Origin: Helopsaltes ochotensis
Taxonomy: Eukaryota > Chordata > Aves > Passeriformes > Locustellidae
NCBI GenBank assembly: GCA_013400155.1
Contig: VXBM01000043.1
Location: 331,097-395,096, forward strand
DNA: 64,000 nt
Direction: 5' to 3'
Shown here in pieces: positions 1 to 14,300 of this stretch. Under the pieces are notes generated by a model. It did not search any database and was not told the origin of the DNA. It was given only the letters and a program-made list of their open reading frames with translations. The translations under genes and the position numbers were made by a program. Numbering within the stretch: the first letter of the stretch is position 1; the number at the start of each line of letters is the position of its first letter.

Positions 1-3000
1 GGCTGCACTCCCCACAGCTGAGTTTGGCTACTACTGAAGCCAACAGAGGGGATTGGACAATGCCTTTTTGCTATGAGGGGCAGTCAAGCCTCTGCCAAGC
101 CTAGACAACTTTTACAAGGAACAGAAGGTGCCGAGGTTCCCTTAGACACATGAACGGAGTCTCTCCTTCTGCTGGAAAGATGCAAGGTTTCCTTGAGGAG
201 TGGGAGTAAAAGGAAATGCCTTCTACAACCAGAAAGTAGAAGGACGGCACAGGATTCTCACTCTGCAAACAGCTCCCCCAGCTCACTTGGGTATGACATT
301 GCCAGGAGGTGAACAAGAAAAGCATGTGCTGTAACTGCAACACTTCAAAAGCCATGCAATGAAAAATATTACACCAGCTCCTATCATGCACACCTATATT
401 ATAGTGAAATTGTACTTCTTTCAGTTGTATACTACCTTCAAGAAACAGGTGGTGTCTATTTGTTTATACTGAACCTAAAAGCAATCTCTTTTACAAACTA
501 AAAACTCTCATGAAAAGTCTGATTCTTTTTCCTCATTCAATGCAGCACATTAGCAATCATTAAGAAAGTATAGACTTAAAGTAGTATTGCTGATCAAATA
601 TAATATATTGCATTAGAAATAAATTCTATATTAAAATAGGGACTTTTACTAAAGAATTACTTTTTTTTCAAATAAATTACTGAAAGTTTTGCATTATGAA
701 AGCTCTCAGGCAAAATTAATGGTTTTGTTTTGCAAATTAATTTAGATATTAAAAAATCATATTTTCAACCAAGATCTCAGTTACTCAGATTAAATATTAA
801 CCAAAAGCTGTCTTCTGCTTAAATAGAATTTAGCCTTTGAAGTGTTTTTATTAATCTCTTCTGATGTAGGTGCTTGAAATTCTATGAAAGTGCTGCTGCT
901 ACCAGTTCTGTGCATCACTTACTGTAATTTATTTTCAGAACATAATTCTATTTATAAATGAAAATCCTATTAAAAGAAGACAAGAAAAATTAGTCCTAGA
1001 CTTTGCATTGGTAGAGTAGAAACAAAATGAGCGGCCTAACCTGAAGTGACATTTACAAATTACCTGTTAATTTAAACTGGGTTGAAGGATGACAGAGTTT
1101 AGTCGGACTGACAGGAAGTACCGAAGGAATGACAGTTGGGCCTGTAGTGGCCATAAAGCTCCCATAGCAAGCACATTTATCTGCCTCTCTGGGAAAACCT
1201 TCCCTTGTAGTAAATAATATATTTGTAAAAATATTTACTTCGTGGCAGCCCTGTGACTGAACATTTTATGGACCTGAACTCCTCCCCCACTCCCTCACTC
1301 TGCCATCCCCTCCTTTTAATTCTCGTTTTTACTAAGGATAAGAGCTTTAAGATGGCCACCTGCCTTTAGTCACATGGTTGATTCATCACTACCCCCCTAA
1401 AGCTAAACCACATTATTTTCTTAATGAAAATGAGACAAGAAGTGACAAGGCTTGTATCCTTTAGTTGCTTCAGGATAACGTTCATGCCCTGAGACCAGTT
1501 CCTTTGTTCACTAGACATTCTTTGAACAGACACAATTGCTTACCAAGGCCATGCAGTGCCAAATATTTATATGGATAATAATAGCTGCTCTCACTCCACT
1601 TACAAATAGCACTGAGAATACTCAGAACAAAGTGCTAAGGGTCTTGTTATTTATTCACTTCTGAAAGACAAAATGGTTTCTGAAAGAAAGGTGTCTTACA
1701 CTTTAAACACTTTCCACGTGTACCAACTTATATAAAATATTTAAGCTACAAATGGAATATTTGAGAGTCTTAAAATAACCTAGTGACAATTATTTAGGAA
1801 TCTGTCCCTCTTATGACAAACAACAAAGGACCATACCAGATAGCTACTGCAACTCTTTTTCTGCAGAGGAGCACCACATGCATGTGGAGACACATATATG
1901 CAGGCAGGTATGCAGGCTATTGTAAGGTTAACTCAGCTCACACACAATATGCTCCGGTGCATGCTTAATGAAAAACACTTTAATATTTTTAAAGAGCAAG
2001 CTGTATTTTATGTACACATAGAAGTGACTGAATGCGAATTTAAAATGTTACACTGTGGTTTAGGGATCTCAAAAAGCAGCACGTCCTGGGCCAGGCGGCC
2101 ATGGTCTGCCCCTCACCCACAGTGCCTCGTGCAGTCCATGGGCCGTGTTGAACCCACACTCTGCTTACCCTGGGGGACACAACCTGGGCTGATATAATCC
2201 AGCCGGGTATAACTATAAACGTGTCTCTGCATTTGCAAGAAAAATTGTTGTATAAATCCCTTTGCCTCCGTGAACATGAGTTTATTTATAGATACAAAAC
2301 AAATGGTACGTAGAGATTGTGTTTATGTTCCAGAGCAAAGGCACGAAGTCCCACAACCTCTTCCAACAAATTCAGAAGCCCTCCTTTTAATGCCATTTCC
2401 ACAAAACTTGCTTTTGAAATTGACAGTCAAAACACAGAAATGTCAACCATAATCAAGCTTGCAACACCAAACAAACTCAGCGTTTCTGCACGTTGGTTTG
2501 GAAGACTTGCCAGCAGGTACCATCATCTTGCAGTAGACATTTTAAATGTAATTCATTCTGTAATTCATTTCAGATTTTTAATCTTAGCATGGGACCCCCG
2601 ATTTTTTTCTTTTTAAATAATGGTTTGAAAAGAATGTAATTTTACACCTACTGTACAAAAGATTTTCCTTATTTAATAGCAGAATATAAATTCTGGAAGC
2701 AAAAAAAGATCTTATTATTATGGAAGAATAGTAAAATAAGATCTACAGTATCATTATTTTTTTAAATTAGACATTGTACCTTAGTCAAGAGATCCAAATA
2801 TAGACTGTGTTCTGGCCTGTAGTACGCCATTGATGAAAAATGGTTCTCAAATTCTACTTAAAGAGTTCTAAGAGGACAAAATTAATATTTTGATTTCTGT
2901 CAGGAAAAAGGGGGCTCCTGCAATACCTACAAATTTTGAAGCTCTACTGATAGTGGCAGGAACTAGGAAGTAACAAAAAAGAGTAAAACTGAAAAAAAAC

Positions 3001-6000
3001 AAAAAAGAAAACTGAGTTACTATATTTGATGTGCTAGCCACAGACTTGCTCCCTCACTAAAACTGGTTAAGGTTCACCTTCCTCACAGAAAGGAGAAATG
3101 ACCAGCGGGAGTATCCAACTACAGAGTAAGAAAGATCTTTACTTTGGAGACGTTCAATACCATGAGGAGAAACATAACCCCATAGCTCTCTCTATGATAT
3201 AGAGAGCTTTCATGTGTCTTCATGCATCTTTCATATATCTTTAGAGAGAATGCCTTCCATTTAGATTTGGAGGCAGACTAATATACAACATTTTATTAAT
3301 TCTCTCCCACACATCTTTGCCCAGAAAGCCGTGAATACCTCTTTGACCAATCACAATTATTTATCCCAGTTTATTAAGTGTCCCTGTACTGTAAGAGCGA
3401 TATCCTTGCCCTTATACAGTATATCAAGGACATATGATAATGATAACGATCAATGTTATTTTAACACTGCACAAAGGGCAGGATGTCAATGCCATTTCTT
3501 CATTAGAAAAAAATACTATTGATTATTAACTAGAGTTACCTAGAAATGAAGAAATGAATAGGCAGATTACCCAACTACCAATTACCTGCAAAGACTTAGT
3601 CAGGTATTTGGGATGCAAATTAGTCACATGTGGTTCTGGAGGTAGACTTGTTCAATATTCAGCACCATTTTGATTGGTTGTATTACAGGAGAAGAAATTT
3701 AGGGCTATAGTTGCACCAAATGGAAGGAAAAAGGTTACTTTTTAGGTTAGTCATGTCTACTTTCAAACTATCACATGAAAAGTTCTCTCAGAACTTGTCC
3801 AATGAACTGAAACAAACAGCTAATATTCTTTATGCCTTGGGAGTCATTATGTGTTAGTCAGTGACTGAATAACATCAAATATTCTACTGGAAAAGTTTGG
3901 CCTTTTCCAGGAGTCTGAATGCTACTCTGGTGCCCCTGAGGCTCAACCACAGGGTTCACACCATATGTACTTACTTCATATGATCTTTGTCTAGAGAATC
4001 TCCCTTGTGTTTGTACAATCAAAAGATCTAATGGCTTTCTACACATGCAACAAAGGTAAAATTCACTGCTGTCTGATGGAGTTTATTCTTATAACTGCAG
4101 AAATTCATAGCTTTCATGCATCAGCTTTTCTTTTTCTCATTACCTACCTTCTATTGAATTTTAGAAGAGTTAATTCTGATGCCCCGGCAGAAAAAAATAA
4201 GATCTACAAGGCACTTTGCAGCTCAGACTGCTGCTTCAGGAAGTCATGTCACTAGATATGAAGTATTTTATGTAGGACTCCAACCAGCATTCTGAATCCC
4301 TGATTCCTGTTACCCAGGTGCCAGCAATATGTCATGTCTCAGTACGATGGAAGAAGACCTTCTACTCCTTATTTGCTAAATAGTCAATTATCTTTGGAAA
4401 ACACTCCCAAATGTTTTTTAAATATTATTCCACATCCTAAAAATATCACTGCAAACCTAATGCATGCAGTTGATGTATCTTCATCAGAGTCCTTCATTTT
4501 CAGAGAGAATTTACATTATTTGAATCCTGTCTTCTGTCCCTCTGGTAACTGAGCAGCACAGTGCTGATCATTCGGAGCAAAGGAGAATGGTTTGCATACC
4601 ATCCTAAAATCTTTCCAGCTTTGTCACAGCTATAGGACTTGAAGGAGGAATTAATTCAGAGAAATCCTTTGGTCTGCATCTCATGGCCAGCTTAGACCTT
4701 ACAAAAAGAGGTAGAAGCAGGAAAATCGTATTCTTTTCACTCCTGCATCTCTTAGTGATGAGACCTCTTGAGGAGCGTTACAGTGTTCCAGGCTGCCAGG
4801 TAGACATCAGGTAAAACCAGGAAAACCTTACTTCCTTGTTGGAATCACAGTCTGAGCATAAAAGGGATTTAGATGCTTAAATACATTCTCTAAGTACCAC
4901 TGGGATTCTTGAAAATCACCGTTCTGTTGCATTACCTTCACAAAAGCCCCCAAATTTCTACTGGCTGCAAAGCTGGAAACTGCTTAAATATGACCACGTG
5001 AAGCAGTTTGGTGACTGATCCACACCTGGATGTGACAGACAGCCTTCAAAAATTAGACAGCTGCCCATCACCTCAGAAGAGTTCATCAGACAGCTTTCTG
5101 TCCAGCACTGCCCAGCCCACACATCAAGCTGGAGGTCCTGTGCTGCTGCCACTCGGCCTAGGAAATCTAGATTGCTGTAATACTTGGGACACGCTGTCAA
5201 TTCCCCTGTGTGATTTACAGTAATGACTGAACTCAGGTCTCCCTCCTCACAGGACCCTCATAAGATAACATCCTCAGAGACAAGTCTCTCTCAGCAGTGC
5301 TCATTCTCTTGAAATTATCTAAACATTCTTTGGGACAAAGAAAGAGGAGGGATGTGTTCAGGCTGGCAGCCAGAACAACCCCTAAGAAACCTAATTATTC
5401 ATTATTAGACACCAAGTTTCCCCTGTATCATTCTGATCATGCCACAGAGCAGCCATTTACTGGGGCCACAAGGCATTAGAGCAAGGAAGCATCAGGAGGG
5501 AGGCACAGAAGGAGCAGCAACAACAGCAAGACAAACTCTGCATATCAAGAGCAAGGCTGTCAGCTGCATACCTACACTGGCCATCCCAACCAAAGGCAGT
5601 GGCACCCCAGAGATGCATGGAAACTTAAGGAATGAAGAAGATAGGGAACACTTTTCTTTAGATGCCATAAAACCTACAAACCAGGGTTGAAACTTCTCTT
5701 GTAAACTTCCTGCCTTTATCAAGCATAGATGAACTGCACAAGAAATACATAAAAGGAAGGCATGGGTATGCAGGAAATAGGGTATCCACAATAATTTCTT
5801 GATCATTTGCCATCTTCTCCTTCTACAGAGCCAGCTTAAAAAAAATGTCCAAAAGTCCAAAGAATGCACTTCTAGGAGTACAGGGTAGTTTTTCAATCTA
5901 CTGTTCACATAAGCTAAGGCAGTATCTGCCAGAAGTAAAGCTTCTTTCTTTCAAAGGTTCTTTTAAACAATGTTATGTTCTTTCCCCTCTTTAGAGAAGG

Positions 6001-9000
6001 CTCAGATTGATGGATTTGCTGATTTCCAGAGGAATCTTTTGGGTTTTGAATCAGATCCCCATTGCTGCTGATAACACACAGAGAAAACATACAATCATTT
6101 TATTCTTACTGGAATATGTGAAAAATTTGGAGGCTGTTTCCAGCTTTGGCAACAGCTCCGTGTTGTTATGACATCAGCCTCATTATCATGGCCACTTTCA
6201 TTTGATTCTTTCTAGCCTGCAGGGACAGGGGCCTGGAAGTGGCAGTGTGTGACGGAACCTGTGCTGCGTTCTCTGGAACCTCACTAATTCTTTCTTTCCA
6301 AACTGAGACTTTCATATCTATGCTCAGAAAACCCTTTTTACCAAATCTTTAGACAGATGACCAAGGCAAGACTGAGGCATCCTTACCTAGGATCTTTGGA
6401 GCATTCTTCTAAAAGAAATTTAGTTCTAGCCCTCCTGAGTGTATATTTCACCATGCCAGAGTGAACAAAGTGGGGCATGACAATCAAATGCTTACTTGTC
6501 CATTGCTTTCCATTTCCTTGTGCTCATTTGGATTCTAGAATAATAAAAAGCAGACACACTGAAAGCAAAGAGCATTAGTGGCAGAAGTCTCCAGTTCCCT
6601 TTTCTATGGGAAAGGAATGAAATAAAAATCTATTATTCCTTCCATCTATTTGTATTACTTTTTTTGACCAGTAAAAATTTAGGATGCAAATCCTGACATC
6701 TGCCATGAATATTTGTAAATCTAAACTGGGAGAACTGGTTAATGTAAGAGGTTTTAGATACTTACTAAAAACCCTGGGGCTCTTACTAGATAGACTCAGG
6801 CCAAGATATGCAGTCTAAAGAGCTCTTGTGGCTTTGCTTTGATTAAGATAGTATCTAAGTAAATAAATATTCTCACCATCGTGTGCCTTGGGGATGACTA
6901 TCTGGTCTTATAGCCATAGTAAAGGCCCTTGGGACTGTGCACTGGCCAAACTGGAACTACAGACAGATTCAGTGCTCCTTTCCAGGGCAGTCTGAAGGAT
7001 TTCCTAGAGCTAGAACAAAAATACTGAGAAAGTTGTTTAGACTTCCAATAGTTTTTCAAAGATAGTCATAAAAGACTTTGATCATTAAATGAAAATGGAT
7101 AATATCCCAAATTCACCCGGGGACCACAGCTATAGAATCTCAGGAGAGTTTCTTCAGTGGGTATATCCTTCCCTGTTCAAGGCTTCTGCTCTTTGATACG
7201 ATCAGTTAATTTGCATATCTTAAATGCTGACTGGCATACAAGATATACAAGGTACACCAGATAGAAATAAACACATAAAATTTTAGCTCCCTTAATTTTA
7301 CCAGACAGATTTAATAAATGCACATAACTAATGGATATATAATGACTTCCTAAACTCCTACTTGTAGATCATGCATTCTATTTCCCAATACATCTTTTTT
7401 TTCCCATGAAAAATTAAATTGGAAAGTCAACAAGAAAGAAATCATACTGGGGACATTTTCTATCCATTCATTTACATTTTCACTCTTTGCAGACTGTGGA
7501 TAGTATATTTCTACGGCATGTTTGGTTGCTATTCAAAACTTTTTTTTTTTAATTGAATAGCAAAATTATTAGGTGAATAGAATCCTGTATGCATAATAAG
7601 AACACAATTTAAAGGTTTCCCTAGGCTAATTTATGAAGCACTAAATCAATTGGAAAGTTTTTCCTTTTTCTTAAAGAGGAAACCTGCTTTTTCAGCTGGT
7701 TTTGTCTGTTTTCATGGTCTGCACATTGATCATAGCCTGGTACAGTTAGCCAAATGCATATGGGAAAAGAAACATCTGAGAGAGGAAACTAATGATATGT
7801 ACACTCTTTGTTGGTTTGTTTCACTTCACTTCCCTTCCTAAATGAATTCCCCGTTAACTAGTGCACAAGCCATTACTGAATAAGGTTCACAGGCACTGAC
7901 CAGTGTGAAAGAGAATAACACACAGGAATTTTGTAAACAGGTATCTGTGACTGCACAAAGACCAGGCTTGTAAGTTAACCTAATAAAATGTTACGTGAAA
8001 TACCTTTCTTCACAGCCCAGCAAGGCTGTGCAGGCACATTAAGTTTCCAATAAACTATGGGGAAAAATGTGCATTGCAGAGTAGGTGTTCCTTCTTACTG
8101 TCACTGTGTGAAAATGATCCTTAGTGCACACATACAGATCTCAAAGCACATTACAAAAGCAAGCAGGTAGCACTCCCATTTGTATCAATAGCGGACAGAA
8201 CCACACAGACTGCACAAACTCCCTGACTCCTCCAGCAACAGAGACAGAAGCAAAACCCAAGGCTCTTGCTTAGATCAGCACATTATTGCCAACTCTCATT
8301 TTGCATTTGTTGATAGTGCCTTACAGAAACGTGTTCCAAAGTGATATTTTATCCACAGATAATTTTTCCTGATGGCAGTTGCTGGACTTTCCCAGTCCAA
8401 AAGTCCTCTGAGGAGAAATAGTTTGCAGTTTATCCACGACTCTTCAGATAGCCCTATAAAAATCTTTTGTCCTAGTTTCAAGCATAAGAAGCTACACAGA
8501 AAAATTATTGTGTTAACAGGACCTACTCAACAGTTTTGGACTAACTAATATGTGCATTCACACAAGTAAAAAGCTCTTCTTGGGAAAGAGGCAGAAAAGA
8601 CAGCAGAAATTTCAGCTCATTGATGGCTATTCTTACAGTGTAGCCATTAGACAATGGCAGAAAGCAGTTCCTATGTTTTAGCTGCTTTCATCTGATTTAA
8701 AATGCAATCTGTTCCATTATTACGTACTCCCATTCTGGGACATTAAATTAGACATATTGTGGAAATTTCAAAGTCCAAACACATCACCAGTTGTTAAATT
8801 GGTAATGGTTACATCCTAAACTGGTAAAACAGACCTGGTTTTATCCAGCAGAACTGCACAGTGGATTCTTAGAGCTAGAGTTTGATTCTGTGGTCATGTT
8901 TTATGCCTCTCCTTAACTAAAGAGAACCTAAGGATTTGCATCTATGTTTTTTGTCCTTCAGAAGGACAAATTATATTTCCTGTTCATGTAACTATCATGA

Positions 9001-12000
9001 GTGCTGCATCCCCTACATGACACAGTTTAAAGGGTATAATTAGCAAAATGCAGTCCTAACTTGTCTTACAGATGCCACCATCTGACGCTGAGAGGCAGAA
9101 TGTTCTATTCTTATATCAGTGTTGACAACAACGAGAATAGCTGGAACTTTACTAGATATCCTGTCCCAAGAAGCTGCCTTTCTAATATAGGTTTTTTTTA
9201 CACCTGTTATCTATAGGAAAAATAGAAAATGACTCACAGAAATATCATTTGGGCTTTTTAAAATACCTTGCAGCATTTTAGGTTCAGAAACTGAGATAAA
9301 CCTATATTTTTCCCTTTGGAATACCTAATATTATTCCTCTATCATTTTTATTTGGAAGAAAGCTGTATTTATTTAGTTGGCTTTTTCTCTTTGATACTCA
9401 TTTCTTTACAGTTATGTAATATCCACACCAAAGGCTGTTGAACCAGCTGCTTAGTAGTTCCTCAGAGCAGTTCCTTCAATTATTCAGAAAAATCTCTTCC
9501 AAGATGTCTTGCCTTAAACTCTCCATAATCAGAGCAGCCATAGAAAACTGTGATGTGGAAGTCCTTAACAGCGCAATATGCAACCCAATATTTAATCTGC
9601 ATGTGTACACTTAGGTTATTTTAAGCTAGATGTTGAAACCCTCAGGCAGCATATTGGACTGGGTGAACAGTCAGGGTTACTGGAAGACTTTACTGAAAAG
9701 GGATGCCTAGATTCACCACAGGAGAAGGCAAATTGGACGAAGAGAACTTATCATAGGATTTAATGACATTAGCATGCCGTTCCAGTGAAACTGAGGTGGT
9801 GTGGCATCTATTCCACGGGCTGAAGATGCAATAGGAAGTGAGAGAGATGTTCCCTTAATTCAACAGATACACAGGTAGTAAAATAAATACCAGTTGGAAG
9901 TAACTGGGCTCCTTGAAGGCAAACAGGACCAACATACATGCACTACTTTAAGATCCACTAAACCCCTTTCTGAGGGCATAAGCACTGCACCTGTCTCATG
10001 CTGGCCTCATTTGCATGACTGAAATTCATCCCAAATACACCACACAAATACCGCAGAATTTCTGTGCCTGCAAGAAGAAAAAAGGACTGTTCCTAATGTT
10101 TTATTAAAGTCCCGTAATTCTGAACTAGTGTGGTGCCATTTTATATGTGTTTGCAATATCCTCATGAATACCTGTGACAAGTGTCATTAACATAAAATAC
10201 AAAGCAGAATAGTGCATGATTTAAAATTTAGACACGCACTTGCCACATTTAAAAATGTACTTCTCAGATATATTTTTAAACCACGTATTTTTTAAAAACA
10301 AGTCAATTCAAAGCCTTATATTTTGAGTTTTAATTCCAATCAAGCTAATTTCTTGTCATCATGAACACATACCTGCCAGTAATGAAGGTTGTTTAATTAG
10401 GTCCAGATAAAATAGCTACAATTCTGTTTCTGATCCACCTGTCAAAGCAAATCAGTCTTTTACATGACTTTAAAAAAAACAAATTAGACTAGCTGATGAT
10501 TTTTTGAATATTCAAGTAGACATACTGAAGATAAATCCAAACCAAAGTTGTGACTGAACAAAAGCCTGGAACGTGACCCCAAAGATGAAGAGATCTTGTT
10601 CTGCCAGAAGCAGATTTCCAAGCTTGGCATTTGAGGATTATGAAGTCAAGGACAGGGTGCTAAAAAGTGCTACTGGATAGGATAGCAGTGACTTCCACAG
10701 CTTAGGGCAAGGTAACATTTCAGTGTTATGTAAAATTAAACACAAATAACTATGTTAAAGGTCCTTCTTAATGCCCCAAAGCCAGGTGATTTCACAACAG
10801 ACATGTCCATCTCATGCCACTATAGTGCTACGGAAAAAACCCCAAGTTTTCTGTTCCTGCCACTGTTACAGAAACAAGTAGAAAATCTAAAAGGGCTGAT
10901 AGGCTTGAATTGTAAAAAATAATTTCTTTCTTATTGGATTTTAAGATGGGCTGGTGGGCTGTATACAAAAATATTTACTGGTAGGCAGATGGCAACAAAA
11001 ATTGACTGTCACAACTGGATTTGACATATACAATGTTAATTAAAACAACTTAGTACAGCTCTGAGAAATTGCTAGTAATTGCTTAATACTATAGGAGCTC
11101 AACCAACCATCTCCAAAAGTGTAAGATTAGGCACAAGTGCTAGGCAACAGACTACAGAGAAAACAGTGATTAAAAGCACCTCTCAGACACAAACTGTTAA
11201 CATCTAGAACACAGAAAGTAACTCAAATTTTAATATAGAAATTATCTACTATGCTCTGATATGCAAATCACTCAACATGTGCTTGCTGTTTCTGTGCTTA
11301 CTGTGTTCTCAATCCATTAAGTGAGAAGTCACCAAAAATGGCAGGGTTTCATGTGGTTTTTCTCATTTGAGCCTACCAGTTATTCTGCTCAGATGGTACT
11401 TTGCTCATTCTTTGATTCCCTGTCAAAGCAGTTCTACTGATGTTACTTATTAGAGCACTAACTTTTCTCCAGTCATTTATGCAGATTGCATTGGCAATTG
11501 TTGTGCCTTCTAGATGATGAAATTTTTAATTTTGATTGATTTATAATTCATGATGACTTGTTCTTTTCTTCTGACTGGCATTCTAAGCACCATCCTAAAA
11601 TTGCCTTTAATTTGTTTAGATGGGACATTTTTTGATTTGGCTTTCCAAATCCAGCGAGAGTCAAGTGATACTACCACATGCACTGTTTCCTTACTGTACA
11701 CAGATAATTCCTGTAAAACACAGTTGTGGTAGAAACAGGGCACAGTTGTTATTTATAAGTGTGTCAGTTTCCATAATATTTGGGAGTTTTAATTCTTTTC
11801 TCTATGAATAAAATCCAGACCAAATAAAGTCATAGTTTTTCCATTTCCCCCATCACATTCATATGAGAGGAATTTATGAGTATCAAAGACTCAGAATCCA
11901 TTCATGCTTGTTTCATTAGAGTCTCTCCACTTCACTGAAAGGAAACTTGTTAGATGATGCAGTCTGATTTGAATCTCACAACCTTATGTTGTGAAAGTAG

Positions 12001-12756
12001 CAATGCATGAACTTGTTATGCCTACATATTGCAAACAGTTTAGCAGTTCCTCCTTAAAATGAGGATATGACTTTTTTCACCCTCAGCTTATTTTGCTCAG
12101 GTTACAAATGGAATGAATTACGATCATGAGTCAGAGGATGAGATTTTTTTTTATTATGTCATTAAGTCTCAGCTTGGGAAGACCTGAGTATTGCCTTGGT
12201 TGCCAAACTAAGGAACAGAATTCTACAAGTGATTCATACTCACTTGCCTTACCTAGAATACATGCCGTTCTTTCCAGTTCTTTCTAGTACTGGATGGCCA
12301 ACATTACCTCTTATTTCTGCAGTTCTGAAATCACAGCTTGATATGGCCCTGTTTGTATCTGTGAGAAGGAGAGGCAGGTATAGGTTGCTGGCTGTTTAAC
12401 AGATGGCTGTTAAAAAGCGTTGTTTTAACCTGGGCATTTGCACACAATCCACTCCTGACTTTGTATATAACCATATGCTTTATATTAATTAGCCACGATG
12501 TCCAAAAGACTTACAGGTTCTTACCTTTCACTGTCACCTTCACCATACTTAAGTGGGATTGTATTAAGCTATTTTATTTATGTGTGGTTTTTTTCTCTAG
12601 ATCAGAAGCAGATTATATTTATTTGAAATATGGTTGCAGCATTGTTTCAGAATATATCATATATTACTGCATTTTGAGCCTGCAATATATTGCCAAACTA
12701 TTAAAGACTAAAAAATATGAAACTCTGGATTTTTGCTTCCCATCTTGTGGAAACAA
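1..12756. other. AT-rich non-coding block, no gene recognised
   Basis: I see no exon, RNA gene or recognisable transposon in this stretch. Short open frames occur on both strands (the longest is about 138 codons on the minus strand at 5,492-5,908), but none resembles a known family and none has convincing splice or start context. Landmarks are a GC-richer pocket at about 2,070-2,200, an A-rich tract at about 2,988-3,012, a small imperfect hairpin at 3,184-3,208 (AGCTCTCT paired with AGAGAGCT) and an inverted repeat around a T-run at 7,526-7,563. A very AT-rich, TAAT-containing part at about 600-830 looks like the compositional type often seen in conserved non-coding DNA, but conservation cannot be seen here. 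Confidence 0.6.
7526..7563. repeat. Inverted repeat, 11-bp perfect arms around a T-run
   Basis: The left arm TTGCTATTCAA (7,526-7,536) is perfectly complementary to the right arm TTGAATAGCAA (7,553-7,563). The 16-nt spacer consists mostly of eleven T residues. It could fold as a hairpin. One pair of this size is not strongly unexpected in 64 kb of AT-rich DNA, so function is not implied. Confidence 0.6.
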
Positions 12757-13316
12757 ATAGAATCACAGAATCATAGCTCATCCTGAGCTGGAAGGAACCC
12801 ACAAGGACCATCGAAGTCTGACTGGCTCTGCCCAGGGCAGCCCCAAGAATCCCACTATGCACCTGAGAGCATTGTCCAAAGGCTTCTTGACCTCTGCCAG
12901 GCTGGGGCTGTGACCGCTGCCCTGGGAAGCCTGTTTCAGTGCCTAGCCACCCTCTGGGTGAAGAACCTTCTGATACCCAACCTCAACCTCCCCTGTCTCA
13001 GCTTTAGGGCACTCCCTCGGGTGCTGTCACCGAGCAGAGATCAGTGCCTGCCGCTCCTCTTCCCCTCAGGAGGAAGCTGTGACTGCAGTGAGCGCTGCCC
13101 TCAGCCTCCTCCAGGCTGAGCACACCCAGTGCCCTCAGCCGCTCCTCACACGGCTTCCCCTCGAGGCCCTTCACCATCTCTGTTCCCTTCCTTTGGATCC
13201 TCTCTAATAGCTTCATTGCCTTCTTACATCATGATGCCCAAAACTGCCCCATAACTCAAGGTGAGGATGCAGCAGAGCAGAGAAGTACAATCACCTCCCT
13301 TGCCCAGCTGGTGATG
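12757..13316 (-). mobile_element. CR1 non-LTR retrotransposon, 5'-truncated 3' end
   Basis: Read on the minus strand, this is the 3' part of a chicken-repeat-1 (CR1) LINE. At the low-coordinate edge, TAGAATCACAGAATCATAG is the reverse complement of the CR1 terminal octamer repeat (ATTCTATG type). Inward come recognisable CR1 stretches in plus orientation: GGAAGGAACCCACAAGGACCATCGA, split here as GGAAGGAACC then CACAAGGACCATCGA; then the 'gtccaaaggcttcttga' line, the 'cctcctccaggctgag' line, 'tctaatagcttcattg', 'tgcccaaaactgccc' and 'caatcacctcccttgccc'. It is much more GC-rich than its flanks. It is 5'-truncated, as most CR1 copies are, and contains no reverse transcriptase. Open frames inside it (12,910-13,119 plus; 13,004-13,216 minus) are by-products. 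The exact subfamily is not assigned. Confidence 0.93.
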
Positions 13317-14102
13317 AATCATCTGCTACATAATCATCACTGCTTCTTTGCAAGACCTGAAGTCTGGATTAAAGGTGTTAAGAATATTGGCAAAATTCAG
13401 CCACTGGTAGATTACTTAAGCTCACACTTTGCTGACAGGTGCACTCAGACTGTCAGCTATATGACCTAGACAGGCTTTTACCGCAAGGAGCAATAACAAC
13501 CACATGAGATGCCACTAACTCTACTGACATTTGACCAGTCTAAACTAGTTGATACTAGAATCATGTTTGTTTATTTGACTTCTATTTACTATAAAAACTC
13601 ATTTTCAGGATTTTGCTAATCTCTCTCCAAATTTCTGCTTCTCTGCAGGTCACTGGCTGCAGAGAGCCTACCTTTGCAAGGTGTTTTGTGTCATTTGTTG
13701 GTGTTAGAATGATACAGAGAATACAGTTACTTGCTTATCCCATCTGAACTGGGTTTTCCACCTCTTTATGATGTTGTGTGCTCCAATTAATTTTTATTTC
13801 ATCTCTCACCTAGCTTTATTATATGTGGCACAATGTTTTGCTAGTTTAACACCCTTCATCAGCACAAAACTCAGTTTGTCAGTGCTTATCTGTGTTGTAA
13901 AAGGGGCAAAACCCATGACTTACATGGTAAGCCTGCCTCTTTGGAGTGCTCAAAATCACGCCTTTAAAACATGCTTTCAGCAAGCCAGCAACTATTGTAC
14001 CTTTTTCCCCAACTACAGAGAGCAGGGAGGTGAGGCACTTCACTTTGTAAAATGGCACATACATTTTGTACGTCTCATGTTTTAATGATATTACCTCAAA
14101 GC
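13317..14102. other. Non-coding spacer, nothing recognised
   Basis: AT-rich sequence between the CR1 copy and the first of the two duplicated segments. A 105-codon plus frame (13,768-14,085) and an overlapping minus frame have no recognisable similarity. A pyrimidine tract ending in CTCTGCAG at about 13,648 resembles a splice acceptor but has no strong donor partner. Confidence 0.5.
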
Positions 14103-14300
14103 ATTGAATTAAATTGAAGAAGGCTAATGACAGGTTTCAGTCATGATTGCAGTAGCCATGATGAAGGGAAGGGACAAGAGAATGGCAGTTTTAACAATTA
14201 AACTCCCTCAACACGTTGCTGTAACATTAACTGCCATAACACAGCGAAATGCCACAGTTAATCAGGTCACAGTGACTGCCAATGCTCTCAACTAAGTTCT
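14103..14300 (+). repeat. Diverged duplicated segment, copy A
   Basis: This segment aligns collinearly with 15,762-15,960. Two blocks can be checked by eye. Block 1, 14,121-14,161 against 15,778-15,818, matches at 30 of 41 positions, with most differences being transitions. Block 2, 14,233-14,262 against 15,881-15,910, matches at 25 of 30 positions, including GAAATGCCAC. The offset between copies changes only from 1,657 to 1,648, so the order and spacing are kept with a few small indels. It contains no long open frame. It may be an old local duplication or two copies of an ancient low-copy repeat; boundaries are approximate. Confidence 0.7.

Noticed and set aside
6387..6408. 22-nt minus-strand microexon between TTTCTTTTAG and GTAAGG
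   Set aside because: The polypyrimidine tract is short and the exon tiny. Such pairs are expected by chance in AT-rich DNA.
12910..13216. Open frames of about 70 codons on both strands
   Set aside because: They lie wholly within the non-coding 3' region of the CR1 element.
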